A stretch of 64,000 nucleotides of DNA from NCBI RefSeq assembly GCF_900230225.1, contig NZ_OCNH01000001.1, forward strand, positions 1,674,001-1,738,000. The letters run 5' to 3'. Origin of the DNA: Spirosoma fluviale. GTDB taxonomy: Bacteria > Bacteroidota > Bacteroidia > Cytophagales > Spirosomataceae. Under the pieces are notes generated by a model, which ran no database searches, was not told where the DNA came from, and was given only the letters and a program-made list of their open reading frames with translations. The position numbers and the translations under genes were made by a program. Of the stretch, positions 24,066 through 33,088 are shown one piece after another. How positions within the stretch are numbered: position 1 is the stretch's first letter; each line of letters opens with the position of its first letter.

Positions 24066-24217
24066 AAGATGAAGTTGATTATACATTGAAAATTTGTTGA
24101 GATAGTGATGCCTGACCGTATCGATTGCTAAATGGCTATAAAATGAGCCGCGTTATGCGTTTGGAAAGTTCAAAAACTTTTGTCTACCTGACTGGTAGTT
24201 TTTACTGGGCGGTTAGG

Positions 24218-25213
24218 TCAGACCAGAGTAACAAAATGCTTCTGATTGAGGGGGAGATTATCGGCATTCCAGTCGATGTCATTGAGGAAGGCATAGGACC
24301 GAACGGGGCAATCGGCAACGCGGCAGTAATGGCAACACTCTTTCTCGCAGGGATCGGTATGCACAAAAATCTCAACTTCGCCCCGAAAGCCGTCTTTAAG
24401 GGTATCTTCAAAATGGTGGACCTCTTCGTGTACCTGCGAAAGTGTCCAGTAATAAGGCAGGGTGAGGTGACAATCGATATGTAGATCGGCCCCGTATTTC
24501 TGAACCCGTAAGTTGTGAACGTCGATCCAGTTACGGTCTTTGTGGACGTTCAGGAGGTTAACAACCCGGTGTAGGGTCGGCACGTCGGCCTCGTCCATGA
24601 GCCGCGCCACCGACTGCCGGGTAATCTGAAACCCGTTATAAATAATGACAAACGATAGCAGGACGGAAAGAACACTATCAATCCAGTGTTTCCCGGTGTA
24701 GCCTACCAGCGCAACGCCCGCCATAACGACAAGACTGCTGAACGTGTCTGTAAGCAGGTGTTTTCCATCGGCAGTAAGGGCCGCCGAATCCGTCTGGGCA
24801 CCCGACCGGATAAGCATCCAGCCGACAAAGGCGTTCGCTACCGCTGTGATGCCAATCAGGGCAAACCCCCAATCCAGATTGGTTAATTCTTTGGGTTCGA
24901 AAAAGCTAAGGATAGCCTGCCAGACGATTACCAGACCGGCCGAGAGGATCATGGCACCTTCAAAACCCGACGATAAGAACTCTATTTTCCCATGCCCGTA
25001 AGGGTGATTCAGGTCACGGGGTTGTCCGGCCAGATAAATACTATAAAAGGCAAACCCACTGGCGATCACATTAACGATTGACTCAACGGCGTCGCTCAGA
25101 ATAGCCGTTGAATAGGTCAGAAAATAAGCCGTGAATTTGAGTGCCAGCAGCGTAATACTCAGTCCCAGCGAGATGCCCATCCAGCGGTATTTAGTTTGTT
25201 GGCTGGCGCTCAT
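24218..25213 (-). CDS. cation diffusion facilitator family metal transporter
   Basis: From the ATG at 25213 it encodes 331 residues; the ATG at 25255 would overlap the divergent NUDIX leader. Six membrane segments are visible. The CDF metal-site residues are present: Asp41 in ILSDAVES, HPYGHGK at 70 to 76, and His152/Asp156 in DGKHLLTD. The cytoplasmic C-terminal domain carries the usual VHNLRVQKYGADLHIDCHL pattern. Unusual is a C-terminal Cys/His cluster (CEKECCHYCRVADC) that may bind extra metal ions or sense them. The protein exports Zn, Fe, Mn, Co or similar divalent ions from the cytoplasm. It is divergent from the NUDIX gene across 74 bases. Confidence 0.92.
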   Translation of the reverse strand: MSASQQTKYRWMGISLGLSITLLALKFTAYFLTYSTAILSDAVESIVNVIASGFAFYSIYLAGQPRDLNHPYGHGKIEFLSSGFEGAMILSAGLVIVWQAILSFFEPKELTNLDWGFALIGITAVANAFVGWMLIRSGAQTDSAALTADGKHLLTDTFSSLVVMAGVALVGYTGKHWIDSVLSVLLSFVIIYNGFQITRQSVARLMDEADVPTLHRVVNLLNVHKDRNWIDVHNLRVQKYGADLHIDCHLTLPYYWTLSQVHEEVHHFEDTLKDGFRGEVEIFVHTDPCEKECCHYCRVADCPVRSYAFLNDIDWNADNLPLNQKHFVTLV

Positions 25214-25287
25214 GAAGCCTTGTTGAATAGATGATAGATACTGCAAAGCTAACAATTCGTATGGGTATTGTTCGTACTTTCGCCAAT

Positions 25288-25836
25288 ATGAAATCGACTG
25301 AAAACCCCTGGCAGACGCTCAATTCATCCGTACCGTACGAAAACCCCTGGCTCTCAATTCGTCACGAAGAAGTGATAACGCCCGCCGGAACACCCGGTAT
25401 TTATGGCGTTGTCAGCTTTAAAAACAAAGCCGTTGGCGTAGTACCGATTGATGCCGATGGCAACACCTATCTGGTGGGGCAGTATCGCTATGCGTTAAAT
25501 GAGTATTCGTGGGAAATCCCCGAGGGCGGCTCTCCGCTGGGTACCGTTCCACTTGACTCAGCCAAGCGGGAGCTTAAAGAAGAAACGGGCCTGGAAGCGA
25601 AAACCTGGACAGAAATTGCCCGCATTCATACATCAAATTCCGCTACTGACGAGGAAGGGTTCCTCTACATAGCGGAAGACCTGACCGAAGGCGAGCACGA
25701 GCCTGAAGATACCGAAGACCTACGCCTTTGGAAACTCCCGCTGACCGAAGCCATCGAAATGGCCATGACCAGCCGGATTACCGACGCCTTGAGTGTAAGC
25801 GCGCTGTTAATCGTTGCCCGGCTACGGGGAATCTAA
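25288..25836 (+). CDS. NUDIX hydrolase, ADP-ribose pyrophosphatase-like
   Basis: The ATG at 25288 gives 182 residues, the normal length for this family; earlier ATGs at 25231 and 25261 reach into the CDF promoter region. The Nudix box is complete: GGSPLGTVPLDSAKRELKEETGL, with Arg94-Glu95, Glu98, Glu99 and Gly101 of REXXEEXG. The N-terminal domain (NPWLSIRHEEV, VVSFKNKAVGVVPID) and EIPEGG motif match ADP-ribose/ADP-sugar pyrophosphatases, which cleave ADP-ribose to AMP and ribose-5-phosphate. It lies alone between the CDF and LysE genes. Substrate is inferred from family resemblance. Confidence 0.88.
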   Translation: MKSTENPWQTLNSSVPYENPWLSIRHEEVITPAGTPGIYGVVSFKNKAVGVVPIDADGNTYLVGQYRYALNEYSWEIPEGGSPLGTVPLDSAKRELKEETGLEAKTWTEIARIHTSNSATDEEGFLYIAEDLTEGEHEPEDTEDLRLWKLPLTEAIEMAMTSRITDALSVSALLIVARLRGI

Positions 25837-25940
25837 ACTTAGTCTGGCGTTTGTGGTTTGTAAGTTGATGTTCTGTATTGAGTTATCCAGCGCATTAACT
25901 TAAAAACCACAAACGATAAACTTCAAACAATAAACTATCT

Positions 25941-26579
25941 GTGTTCTTACCAATTTTTTTCGGTTTCCTGGTTGGCGTTGCCCTTTGCCTGACGTTTGGA
26001 ACAGTTTTCTTCGCTTTGATTCAGAACAGCGTCGACAATGGGTTTCGCTCGGGCATGAAGATCGTTCTGGGCGTTATTACCGGCGACACGCTCTTCGTTC
26101 TGGCTGCTTTGTTGGGTACCGCCTTTATCCCGAAAGTACAGGGCTTTGAAAACATAATGGCTGCCGTTGGCGTGATCTTCCTGGTGGCCATGGGCCTGGT
26201 CAACATTCTGAAAGGAACGCCCCGACTGGCCTACCCAAAAACCAGTTTTGGGAATTTTGTTTATTATTTCACGACGGGCTTCTTCCTCAACGCGCTCAAT
26301 CCCGTCAATTTTGTTTCGTGGGTGGCTATCGTTGCCTATATCCGCTCACACCTGCATTATTCGGAAATACAGCAGTATGGCTTCATGATTTCCGCGCTCG
26401 TGGGCGTATTCGTTACCGAATCGGCGCTGGCGTATTATGCCAACCGGCTCAAGCGACTCTTTACACCACGCGTCGTTCTTATCTTTAACCGCACTACCGG
26501 CGTGGTCTTTCTGATCGGGGCCGCCAACATCGCCTACACCCGCCTGCTCGAACCCCTATCCAGAGCACTGAACTGGTAG
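25941..26579 (+). CDS. LysE-family amino-acid exporter
   Basis: The gene begins with GTG at 25941 and encodes 212 residues with five to six membrane helices. The N-terminal pattern (FFGFLVGVALCLTFGTVFFALIQ, then NSVDNGFRSGMKIVLGVITGD) and FFLNALNPVNFVSWV in the middle match LysE/RhtB transporters, which export basic or neutral amino acids using the proton-motive force. The NPVNF motif in the fourth segment is typical of the family. It follows the NUDIX gene by 104 bases and precedes a large inverted repeat. The substrate cannot be told from the sequence. Confidence 0.85.
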   Translation: MFLPIFFGFLVGVALCLTFGTVFFALIQNSVDNGFRSGMKIVLGVITGDTLFVLAALLGTAFIPKVQGFENIMAAVGVIFLVAMGLVNILKGTPRLAYPKTSFGNFVYYFTTGFFLNALNPVNFVSWVAIVAYIRSHLHYSEIQQYGFMISALVGVFVTESALAYYANRLKRLFTPRVVLIFNRTTGVVFLIGAANIAYTRLLEPLSRALNW

Positions 26580-26591
26580 GGAGAGTAGTAG

Positions 26592-26697
26592 GAGTCAGGA
26601 GCAAGTAGTGGGAGGGCTGACCGCACCGCAGCCGGTCGGCGAACCGGCGTCAGCGATAACACATGCGTCAGCCCCCCCACTACTCGCTTCTAACTCC
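26592..26697. repeat. large imperfect inverted repeat between convergent genes
   Basis: The segment GAGCAAGTAGTGGGAGGGCTGAC near 26600 pairs imperfectly with GTCAGCCCCCCCACTACTCGCTTC near 26667. An inner GC-rich hairpin (CCGGTCGGCGAACCGG) sits between the arms. It separates the convergent LysE and GH3-family genes and can act as a two-way terminator. The arm sequences look like a dispersed intergenic repeat. Confidence 0.55.
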
Positions 26698-28242
26698 TCA
26701 CTTCTTAGATAAAAATGCTTCCCATTCCCCGATCATGCCTTTTTTCAAGACGCGGGGGAATTTGTTCTGGCCGCCCATCTTGCCTCGGGAGGCCATCCAG
26801 TCGTAGAATGTTTGCGTGGGCAGAACCGTCACGCTGATGTCTTTCAGGGCGTGTCGACGCTCAACGGCATAGTCGTCATTGAGTTCTTTTAATCGGGCAT
26901 CAAGCCGATCGCGGAGGGCGTTGGTATCTACCGCGTCGTTCGTACCGATGTACCATTGGTGGGCAAAGAGCGTATCGTGGGTAACGCCCGCTACGGTGAA
27001 TTCCCGGATAGAGATGCCCAGCTCTTCAGAAACCATCTCAATGGCTTTATTCATGTTGTCGACGGACAGGTGTTCGCCACATAAGCTCAAAAAGTGCTTT
27101 GTGCGACCTGTAATGACAATCTCCGCCTGTTTCTTATCGACAAACCGGATGGTGTCGCCAATTAAGTAACGCCAGGCACCCGAGCAGGTTGAAATGAGAA
27201 GGGCGTACTCTTTGCCTTCTTCAACCTCGTCGATCATCAGGGTTTCGGGTGTGTCAGTGATTTCGCCGTCTGACGAGAAATTTTGCTCATTAAACGGGAT
27301 GAACTCAAAGAAAAGTCCATTATTCAACACCAATTGCATACCTTCTGCATTAGGATGGGTCTGGTACGCAATGAAGCCTTCTGAGGCCAGATAGGTTTCG
27401 ATGTAAGTGATGGGGTGGGCGAGGAGCTTCTCAAAACCCTGCCGATACGGTTCGAACGAAACGCCACCATGACAAAATACCATCAGGTTGGGCCAGATGT
27501 CGTGAATGGTCTTTACCTTATACCGGGCAATGATCTTCTCCATCAGCAACTGAATCCAGGCGGGTACACCTACTACGTAACCGATGTCCCAACTGGCTGC
27601 CTGTTCTGTAATTTCATCCAGCTTGAGTGCCCAGTCGCGTTCCTGGGCAATATCCCGGCCCGGTTTATAGAACCGCTCGAACCATAACGGAATTTTGCTG
27701 GCGGTTATCCCACTTAAATCACCTTCGTAATGGCCTTCCCGAACGCTCAAATCGGTGCTGCCGCCCAGCATAAGACAGCCTTTTTCGTACAGCGTTGAGG
27801 GTAGATTCTGGTATTTGCCCAGCGTCAGAATCTGGCGGATGCTGGTACGCTGGATGGCCTTTGACATGGCCTTCGTAACAGGAATGTACTTGGTTGCCGC
27901 TTCTGAAGTGCCCGAACTGAGAGCGAAATACTTAACCCGGCCCGGCCAGGCCACGTTTTTCTCACCGGCGAGGGTCTGCTTCCACCACCCATCGAACATT
28001 TTGTTGTAGTCGTGGATGGGTACGTACTGCTTGTATTTTTGGTAAAATTCACGGTCGTTACCAAACTCGGCCGCCCGGAGCAGGCTGTCGAATTGGTAGG
28101 CTTCACCGAATTTTGTGAACTGCGCTTTTCGGATTAGCTTCCGGAAGACTTTGCGCTGCAGACGAACAGGACTGAACGTTCGTAGTCGGACGACATTCGT
28201 TAGCCGAATCCCGTTTTTGAGCATACTACCTAATAAAGCCAT
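26698..28242 (-). CDS. GH3-family acyl-adenylate-forming protein
   Basis: A 514-residue member of the GH3 auxin-responsive-promoter family. Recognisable parts are the N-terminal helix pair (RKVFRKLIRKAQFTKFGEAY), the ATP-binding loop YFALSSGTSEAATKYIPVT at about residue 105 to 123, the YLASEGF segment in the middle, and the WRYLIGDTIRF and ITGRTKHFLSLCGEHLS motifs near 365 to 400. Family members adenylate carboxylic acids and join them to amines or amino acids. In Bacteroidota the natural substrate is not established. The gene is intact, chromosomal and upstream of a stem-loop that separates it from surE. Confidence 0.9.
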   Translation of the reverse strand: MALLGSMLKNGIRLTNVVRLRTFSPVRLQRKVFRKLIRKAQFTKFGEAYQFDSLLRAAEFGNDREFYQKYKQYVPIHDYNKMFDGWWKQTLAGEKNVAWPGRVKYFALSSGTSEAATKYIPVTKAMSKAIQRTSIRQILTLGKYQNLPSTLYEKGCLMLGGSTDLSVREGHYEGDLSGITASKIPLWFERFYKPGRDIAQERDWALKLDEITEQAASWDIGYVVGVPAWIQLLMEKIIARYKVKTIHDIWPNLMVFCHGGVSFEPYRQGFEKLLAHPITYIETYLASEGFIAYQTHPNAEGMQLVLNNGLFFEFIPFNEQNFSSDGEITDTPETLMIDEVEEGKEYALLISTCSGAWRYLIGDTIRFVDKKQAEIVITGRTKHFLSLCGEHLSVDNMNKAIEMVSEELGISIREFTVAGVTHDTLFAHQWYIGTNDAVDTNALRDRLDARLKELNDDYAVERRHALKDISVTVLPTQTFYDWMASRGKMGGQNKFPRVLKKGMIGEWEAFLSKK

Positions 28243-28249
28243 GATTTAT

Positions 28250-28358
28250 GTATGATATAGGATATAGATAGGATGTATGATATAGGATATATGAGGCAGG
28301 ATGTAGCTGGCGGGCAATCAATACATCATACATCCTATATCATACATCATATTGCCTG
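28250..28358. repeat. AT-rich inverted and direct repeat between surE and GH3 gene
   Basis: Short units related to GGATGTATGATATAGGATAT occur in direct order at about 28250 to 28293, and their complement (ATACATCATACATCCTATATC) at 28321 to 28350, forming a long hairpin around a central GC-rich loop. It lies in the 121-base space downstream of surE and upstream of the GH3-family gene. It is probably a terminator plus local repeat expansion. Confidence 0.55.
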
Positions 28359-28363
28359 CATCG

Positions 28364-29140
28364 TTAAAGTTTCCACTCGTTCAACGTATCGAGCATACCG
28401 TAAGCGGTGAGGTCGTATTTGCAGGGCACTACCGAGGTGTAATTCTGTGCCAGAGCGTACTCGTCGGTATCTTCGGCATGGGTGTCGAAGTTAACAAAAT
28501 CGCCCGCCAGCCAAAAGTACCGTCGGCCATGTGGGTCACGTCGTTCGTCGAATACTTCCTGCCATTTGGCATTCGCCTGCCGACAGATCCGAATGCCTTT
28601 CAACGGTTCGGCGGTGCGGGCCGGAAAGTTAACGTTCAGGGCCGTGCCCCGGTCCACGCCCCGTTCGAGCACGTTGCGGGCAATGGTGAGTATGTGCTCG
28701 TGGGTGTGCGAAAAATCGGGGTTGTGGGTGAAGTCACCCAGGGAGAAACCAATAGCCGGAATGCCCTCAATGGCGGCTTCGATTGCCGCCGACATGGTAC
28801 CCGAATAAAGAATGCTGATGGACGAATTGCTGCCGTGGTTGATACCGCTCACAACCAGATCGGGAGCACGGTCTTTCAAAATATGGTTTTTAGCCAGCTT
28901 AACGCAGTCGGCCGGGGTGCCGGAACATTCGTAAGCGGGAACATCGCCAAAAATGTCGGAAGGGTAGAGTCGGATCGGGTTCGCAATCGTAATCGCGTGG
29001 CCCATTCCCGATTGCGGACTGTTGGGCGCTACGACCACTACCGAGCCGAGTTGTTTCATTAAATCAACGAGGGTACGAATGCCGTGGGCAGTAATTCCGT
29101 CGTCGTTTGTTATTAAAATCAGCGGTTTTTTCTCAGACAT
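28364..29140 (-). CDS. surE: 5'-nucleotidase SurE
   Basis: The 258-residue protein has the SurE signature from the start: LILITNDDGITAHGIRTLVDLM with the Asp-Asp metal ligands, followed by VVVVAPNSPQSGMGHAIT, CSGTPADCVKLA and the VSGINHGSNSSISILYSGTMSAAIEAAIEGIPAIGFSL block carrying the catalytic Asn. SurE dephosphorylates nucleoside monophosphates and similar phosphates, and is linked to stationary-phase survival. Length is normal and all metal ligands are present. It is transcribed leftward alone, followed by a repeat-rich spacer. Confidence 0.95.
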   Translation of the reverse strand: MSEKKPLILITNDDGITAHGIRTLVDLMKQLGSVVVVAPNSPQSGMGHAITIANPIRLYPSDIFGDVPAYECSGTPADCVKLAKNHILKDRAPDLVVSGINHGSNSSISILYSGTMSAAIEAAIEGIPAIGFSLGDFTHNPDFSHTHEHILTIARNVLERGVDRGTALNVNFPARTAEPLKGIRICRQANAKWQEVFDERRDPHGRRYFWLAGDFVNFDTHAEDTDEYALAQNYTSVVPCKYDLTAYGMLDTLNEWKL

Positions 29141-29375
29141 ATAATCAGGATATCAAGGGTCAATTGCGAATAACAGTGGTGGTCAATCGCTTACGCACCG
29201 GCAGGACTACCGTGCCATTCGGCACCTGCTTTTTACACCGCTAAGCTACACAAATACGCCGGAACGCTGGTCGAAACTTAGGGTTAGGGTGGAACGTTGG
29301 TCCAATGTTTTGTTGACAGAATGCCGGGCTTACCAAGGTGTATAGCTCACGATTCTATTTAGAGAACAGGATTTT

Positions 29376-30221
29376 TTACGAAAGGTGCCGCTTTTTAAAC
29401 TGAAGCGGGTTCTCGCCCGTTACGCGCCGAAAAATTTTGTTGAAATAAGATAAGCTTTCGAAACCACACGCAAAACAGGCCTCGGTTACAGTACTGTCGA
29501 CCAGTAACAGTTTTTGTGCCTGATTGACGCGGTACTGATTCAGGAATTGGGTGAAGGTTAGTCGGGTCATTCGCTTAAAATACCGGCAGAAAGCGGCTTC
29601 GGTCAGGCTGGCGATGGCGGCAACTTCGGCGATTGGCAGACGCCGACTGTAGTGCTCGGCAATGAACTGGTTTACGCGTTTGAGTCGCTGTTGCTCCGTC
29701 AGATTGTACGTAGTACTGACCGCTTCGCCCTGAAGGGAGACGTATTCTGTGCTGGTTGCCAGACGTTGAAAAATGGCCAGCAGTTGCATAAGCCGTTCAA
29801 AAGGAGGGAGGTGAGCCAGTTGATGAAGTTGCTCGCCTACGGCTAGCTTAGTCTGTCCGTAAAAGGAAATGCCCGATCGGGCACGCTCAAAAAGTGTAGT
29901 GATAGCCGCAAATTCGGGGGCTTGCCACAGTACCTCGCCCAGAAAATTCTCTTTCAATTGGACTACTACCTTTTTGTGATCTGTTTTTACGCCGTAATCG
30001 AAATTAAGGTGCGGAATATTAGGCCCGATAAAGACCAGATCGCTGCCTTCGTAGCGGGAAATATGACCACCAACATGACGGGTCCCATTGGCCCCTTCAA
30101 TGTACACGATTTCATATTCCGGGTGGTAATGCCACAGGAAAACGTCGCTCAAGTGTGGCGTTAACAACAAATGAAATGAACTGTTGGCGTCAGGGCTAAT
30201 TTGCTCAAAGGCAACTTTCAT
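29376..30221 (-). CDS. AraC-family transcriptional regulator
   Basis: The start is set at ATG 30221 (MKVAFEQISPDANSSFHLLL); an earlier ATG at 30446 would overlap the divergent dioxygenase gene and gives a non-homologous leader. The 281-residue protein has an N-terminal cupin-like sensing domain (HYHPEYEIVYIEGANGTRHVGGHI, LVFIGPNIPH) and a C-terminal double helix-turn-helix at about 180 to 275 (RRLPIAEVAAIASLTEAAFCRYFKR, VTEACFACGFESLSYFNKIFRR). It likely controls the divergent PhyH-type dioxygenase, 156 bases away, in response to a small molecule such as a sugar or organic acid. Confidence 0.88.
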   Translation of the reverse strand: MKVAFEQISPDANSSFHLLLTPHLSDVFLWHYHPEYEIVYIEGANGTRHVGGHISRYEGSDLVFIGPNIPHLNFDYGVKTDHKKVVVQLKENFLGEVLWQAPEFAAITTLFERARSGISFYGQTKLAVGEQLHQLAHLPPFERLMQLLAIFQRLATSTEYVSLQGEAVSTTYNLTEQQRLKRVNQFIAEHYSRRLPIAEVAAIASLTEAAFCRYFKRMTRLTFTQFLNQYRVNQAQKLLLVDSTVTEACFACGFESLSYFNKIFRRVTGENPLQFKKRHLS

Positions 30222-30377
30222 ACATTCGTCTATTTTGCTGTTAAATGACACATAAATGATAACACTTTTAATTAGAGAGCAATATAGTGCAAAAACCTGC
30301 CAGATTCGTTGTAACACATCGGTCCGGTCAGGTACTAACTTTGAGTCAACAAAAAGCCCTAAACACCCCAATAATTC

Positions 30378-31376
30378 ATGGAAACGATGCAGCCCACAAT
30401 GACACCTACAGGTACGCCTGCTACAATGATTCCCGACAATGCCCACAAAGACATTCCCGGAAACCCATCTACCGCAACCAGCAGTAAACTGAAATTAAGT
30501 GATCGCTCGGAGGGTGGAAAACCGTTGCGGGTGTTGTCCGAAGCAGACTGGCAATTCTGGAAAGAGAACGGCTATATTGTCGTTAAACAGGCAGTACCCA
30601 AAGAAAACGCCGAGCGGCTGGCTCAGTTGATCTGGGAGTTTGAAGAGAAAGTCCCCAACGACCCGGCCACCTGGTATGCGCCACCCCGTGCCGAAATGAA
30701 GATGAAAGAGCTGACTAACAGCGGTATGGTTGAACTGTATAATCATCAGTTTGAATGGGACAACCGGCAGTACCCACGGGTCTATGATGCCTTTGTGGAC
30801 ATCTGGGGAACCGAGAAACTATGGGTGACCATCGACCGCGCCAACCTGAATTTCCCCGTTCGGCCGGGGCATGAATTTAAAGGGTTCATCCATTGGGATT
30901 ACGACCCCGAAACCCGTCCCCAAAACGTGCAGGGTGTACTGGCACTGGCCGATCAGACCGATGAGAACATGGGTGGCTTTCAGTGCATTCCTGAACTCTA
31001 CCGGACGTACGATACCTGGAAGCTAACCCAGCCCGACGACCGGGATCATTTCAAGCCCGACACCACGGGTTTCAACTTCGTAAAAGTGAAAATGGAAGCA
31101 GGTGACCTCCTGATTTTTAACAGCACCCAGCCACACGGCATTCGCCCCAACCTGTCGACCGACAAAGTGCGCATTGCGCAGTACATTTCCATGATGCCCG
31201 CCGAAGAAGACAATGAGGCTTTACGGCAATGGCGCATTATGTCGTGGCGTGACCGGCAGGCTCCCGAAGGGTACGCTTTTCCGGGCGACCCCCGCAACTG
31301 GGAGAAGGAGCGTTACCAAACCGCCGAACTATCCCCTCTTGGCCGTAAACTGCTCGGCCTGGATAGCTGGGAGTAA
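30378..31376 (+). CDS. phytanoyl-CoA dioxygenase-family Fe(II)/2-oxoglutarate oxygenase
   Basis: The 332 residues contain a PhyH-type double-stranded beta-helix. The metal triad is visible as His172 and Asp174 in FIHWDYD and His253 in QPHGIRPN, with a downstream Arg that may bind 2-oxoglutarate. The N-terminal 40 residues are Thr/Pro-rich and poorly ordered, so a later start is possible. Family members hydroxylate diverse small molecules; bacterial ones act in secondary metabolism and catabolism. The gene is divergent from the AraC regulator and downstream of no other gene, so it is a likely regulated single-gene unit. The exact substrate is unknown. Confidence 0.85.
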   Translation: METMQPTMTPTGTPATMIPDNAHKDIPGNPSTATSSKLKLSDRSEGGKPLRVLSEADWQFWKENGYIVVKQAVPKENAERLAQLIWEFEEKVPNDPATWYAPPRAEMKMKELTNSGMVELYNHQFEWDNRQYPRVYDAFVDIWGTEKLWVTIDRANLNFPVRPGHEFKGFIHWDYDPETRPQNVQGVLALADQTDENMGGFQCIPELYRTYDTWKLTQPDDRDHFKPDTTGFNFVKVKMEAGDLLIFNSTQPHGIRPNLSTDKVRIAQYISMMPAEEDNEALRQWRIMSWRDRQAPEGYAFPGDPRNWEKERYQTAELSPLGRKLLGLDSWE

Positions 31377-31384
31377 GTTTTATG

Positions 31385-31451
31385 GATAGGATTTACGGGA
31401 TGAACAGGATTTGTAGCTAAACGGAATCCTGTTCATCCCGTAAATCCTGTC
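31385..31451. repeat. dispersed palindromic repeat (AACAGGATT/AATCCTGTT family)
   Basis: Arms of 27 bases (31385 to 31411 and 31425 to 31451) pair with one mismatch around a 13-base loop. The core units GGATTTACGGGATGAACAGG and its complement lie just after the dioxygenase stop. A related, more degenerate copy occurs at 46478 to 46577. It may act as a terminator for both converging genes. Confidence 0.65.
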
Positions 31452-31490
31452 AGAAATAATGAGCAGTTCCGGCGTTAGTACGGTTGACGG

Positions 31491-32246
31491 TTACTTGTGC
31501 CGAAACCAGCAATCCGTTCGATCTGTCTGGTACGCCTTAAACACCGTGTTTACGGGTTCTCCGTGAATGAGTTGTTCGTTAAATCGAGTTCGTGCCAGGT
31601 AGTTAAAGGCACCCATATCGCCCGTGTAAGCAGTTTGATTATCATGATTATACTGCTCATGAATTTGGCATAGGACCTCGATAAATGGCTGCATAAGGGT
31701 CATATTCCCGCCAATAATGCCGCAGTTAAGCAGGGTTTCAGTCGCGAAAGTTTTCTCATAATCAGCATAATCGGCAATCCGGCCTCGCAACAGCGTGGCA
31801 TGCGCCTTCATCCAGTCGTTATCAAGGTACTTAAGCTCATCGCCACAAAACAACGCTGTTGGATTATCGACAAAAAGTGGTTGATGAAAAGGATTGTTGA
31901 GAACGACCACATCCGAACTATCCGTAACGAAAAAACTGACTATCTCGTGGCTCCGATCCCGTATATAATCCCTGTAAACGAAATACCGATATACGTTCGG
32001 GTTGAACAGGGGGTTGTGTACGATCCGGACGAAGGTGACGTACTCGTTTTGAAACAACTCACAGGTTGCTTCGGTAAAATTATTGTGGAATAGTACGCCC
32101 TGTATTTTTAAGGCAGTAACGGAGTCAACCCACTCCTGAACGAGCTCATACGAATCGTGGGGTAACGTATTGTTGCGATTCACATCGAAGACACCCGTAA
32201 TATGACAGGCTAAAATGACCTGTTTTTGCCCGGAAGAAAAAAGCAT
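31491..32246 (-). CDS. putative glycosyltransferase-like protein
   Basis: The 251-residue protein resembles a GT-A fold: VILACHITGVFDVNR at the start, a helix and strand pattern through VTALKIQGVLFHNN, then FFVTDSSDVVVLNNPF near 125 to 140, whose DSSD could serve as the metal-binding DxD-like motif. A GNMTLMQPFIEVLCQIHEQY helix and GDMGAFNYLARTRFN follow. No signal peptide. It starts 7 bases after a family 2 glycosyltransferase on the same strand, so both probably act on one glycan. The family is not assigned and the call rests on pattern and neighbour. Confidence 0.55.
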   Translation of the reverse strand: MLFSSGQKQVILACHITGVFDVNRNNTLPHDSYELVQEWVDSVTALKIQGVLFHNNFTEATCELFQNEYVTFVRIVHNPLFNPNVYRYFVYRDYIRDRSHEIVSFFVTDSSDVVVLNNPFHQPLFVDNPTALFCGDELKYLDNDWMKAHATLLRGRIADYADYEKTFATETLLNCGIIGGNMTLMQPFIEVLCQIHEQYNHDNQTAYTGDMGAFNYLARTRFNEQLIHGEPVNTVFKAYQTDRTDCWFRHK

Positions 32247-32253
32247 GTTGGCG

Positions 32254-32913
32254 TTATAGTAAGGCAGGTACGAGCGTATGCTTCTTTTTAAGGGTCGAAC
32301 AAATGCTGTTCGGCATGTTCCGGTAATAAATATACGTTCTCAGATCGGCTTTTCTGACCCGGTAGGTTTGCGCTGCCCGTTCGAAAAAACGAGCGTCAGC
32401 CCCGTACCCATCCAGAAAATTTATCGTCCTGAAAACCTCTTTCCGGCCAAAAAGCGTAGCGAACAAAATGCACTTATCCACATGAATGAATTTGGTATGG
32501 TCCTGTTTGTCAGAAACATAGTAGTCGTTTTCTGTATCGACGACGGTCTCTGTAGTGGAGGCAATCAGGTCCGTGTGGTCCATTTCCTGTAAACAGGCTT
32601 GCAGATGATGGGGTTTGTACTCATCGTCGGCATCCAGAATCGTAATGAATTCTCCGGTGCTGTTTAATATTCCCCGGCTAATTGACTTTGACTGACCACA
32701 ATTCGTATGGCGGAGATACACAATTTTATCCTCGTGTTGTTTTGCGTAGGTAAGAATCCGATTTTGAGGATCGTTTAAACTGCCGTCGTCAATGATGATT
32801 AGTTCGAAATTTTGGAAGTTCTGGTTCAATACCGAATCTATAGCCCGCTTCACTAAAACAAAGTCGGTGTTATAGACGGCCATTAACACCGACACGTTTA
32901 TTCTATTTTCCAT
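32254..32913 (-). CDS. family 2 glycosyltransferase
   Basis: A GT2 enzyme of 219 residues: VSVLMAVYNTDFVLVKRAIDSVLNQ at the N-terminus, ELIIIDDGSLND with the first acidic residues, and the metal-binding DADDE in EFITILDADDEYKPHHL near residue 95. It is on the short side for the family and lacks an obvious membrane anchor, so it is likely a soluble or peripheral enzyme transferring an NDP-sugar. It is followed 7 bases later by another glycosyltransferase-like gene. A perfect 29-base inverted repeat lies about 75 bases upstream. Confident family call, unknown acceptor. Confidence 0.88.
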   Translation of the reverse strand: MENRINVSVLMAVYNTDFVLVKRAIDSVLNQNFQNFELIIIDDGSLNDPQNRILTYAKQHEDKIVYLRHTNCGQSKSISRGILNSTGEFITILDADDEYKPHHLQACLQEMDHTDLIASTTETVVDTENDYYVSDKQDHTKFIHVDKCILFATLFGRKEVFRTINFLDGYGADARFFERAAQTYRVRKADLRTYIYYRNMPNSICSTLKKKHTLVPALL

Positions 32914-32987
32914 TTGGTGGGTAGCTTTTTAAAGCTTCCACAAATATACGTGTCGGCAAGTATAACAACTGGCATAGGAAGTAAATT

Positions 32988-33056
32988 TCAGTTATTACCA
33001 ATAAAGCTGGATTGACCACATGATTTAGTCAATCCAGCTTTATTGGTAATAACTGA
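32988..33056. terminator. perfect 29-bp inverted repeat with 11-base loop
   Basis: The arms 32988 to 33016 and 33028 to 33056 are exact complements (core AAAGCTGGATTGAC / GTCAATCCAGCTTT), with an 11-base loop. It lies between the end of the leftward trhO gene and the start of the leftward GT2 gene. It has the same geometry as the inverted repeat at 22571 but a different sequence. Likely a terminator for trhO, though much longer than needed. Confidence 0.6.
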
Positions 33057-33088
33057 TCTAATCAACTTACGTAAAATGACGAGAACAG

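Noticed and set aside
29190..29275. tRNA-like patch on the minus strand (TAGCTTAGCGGT D-arm-like segment)
   Set aside because: No TpsiC arm (GGTTCGAATCC) and no acceptor pairing follow at the right distance, so it is not called a tRNA.
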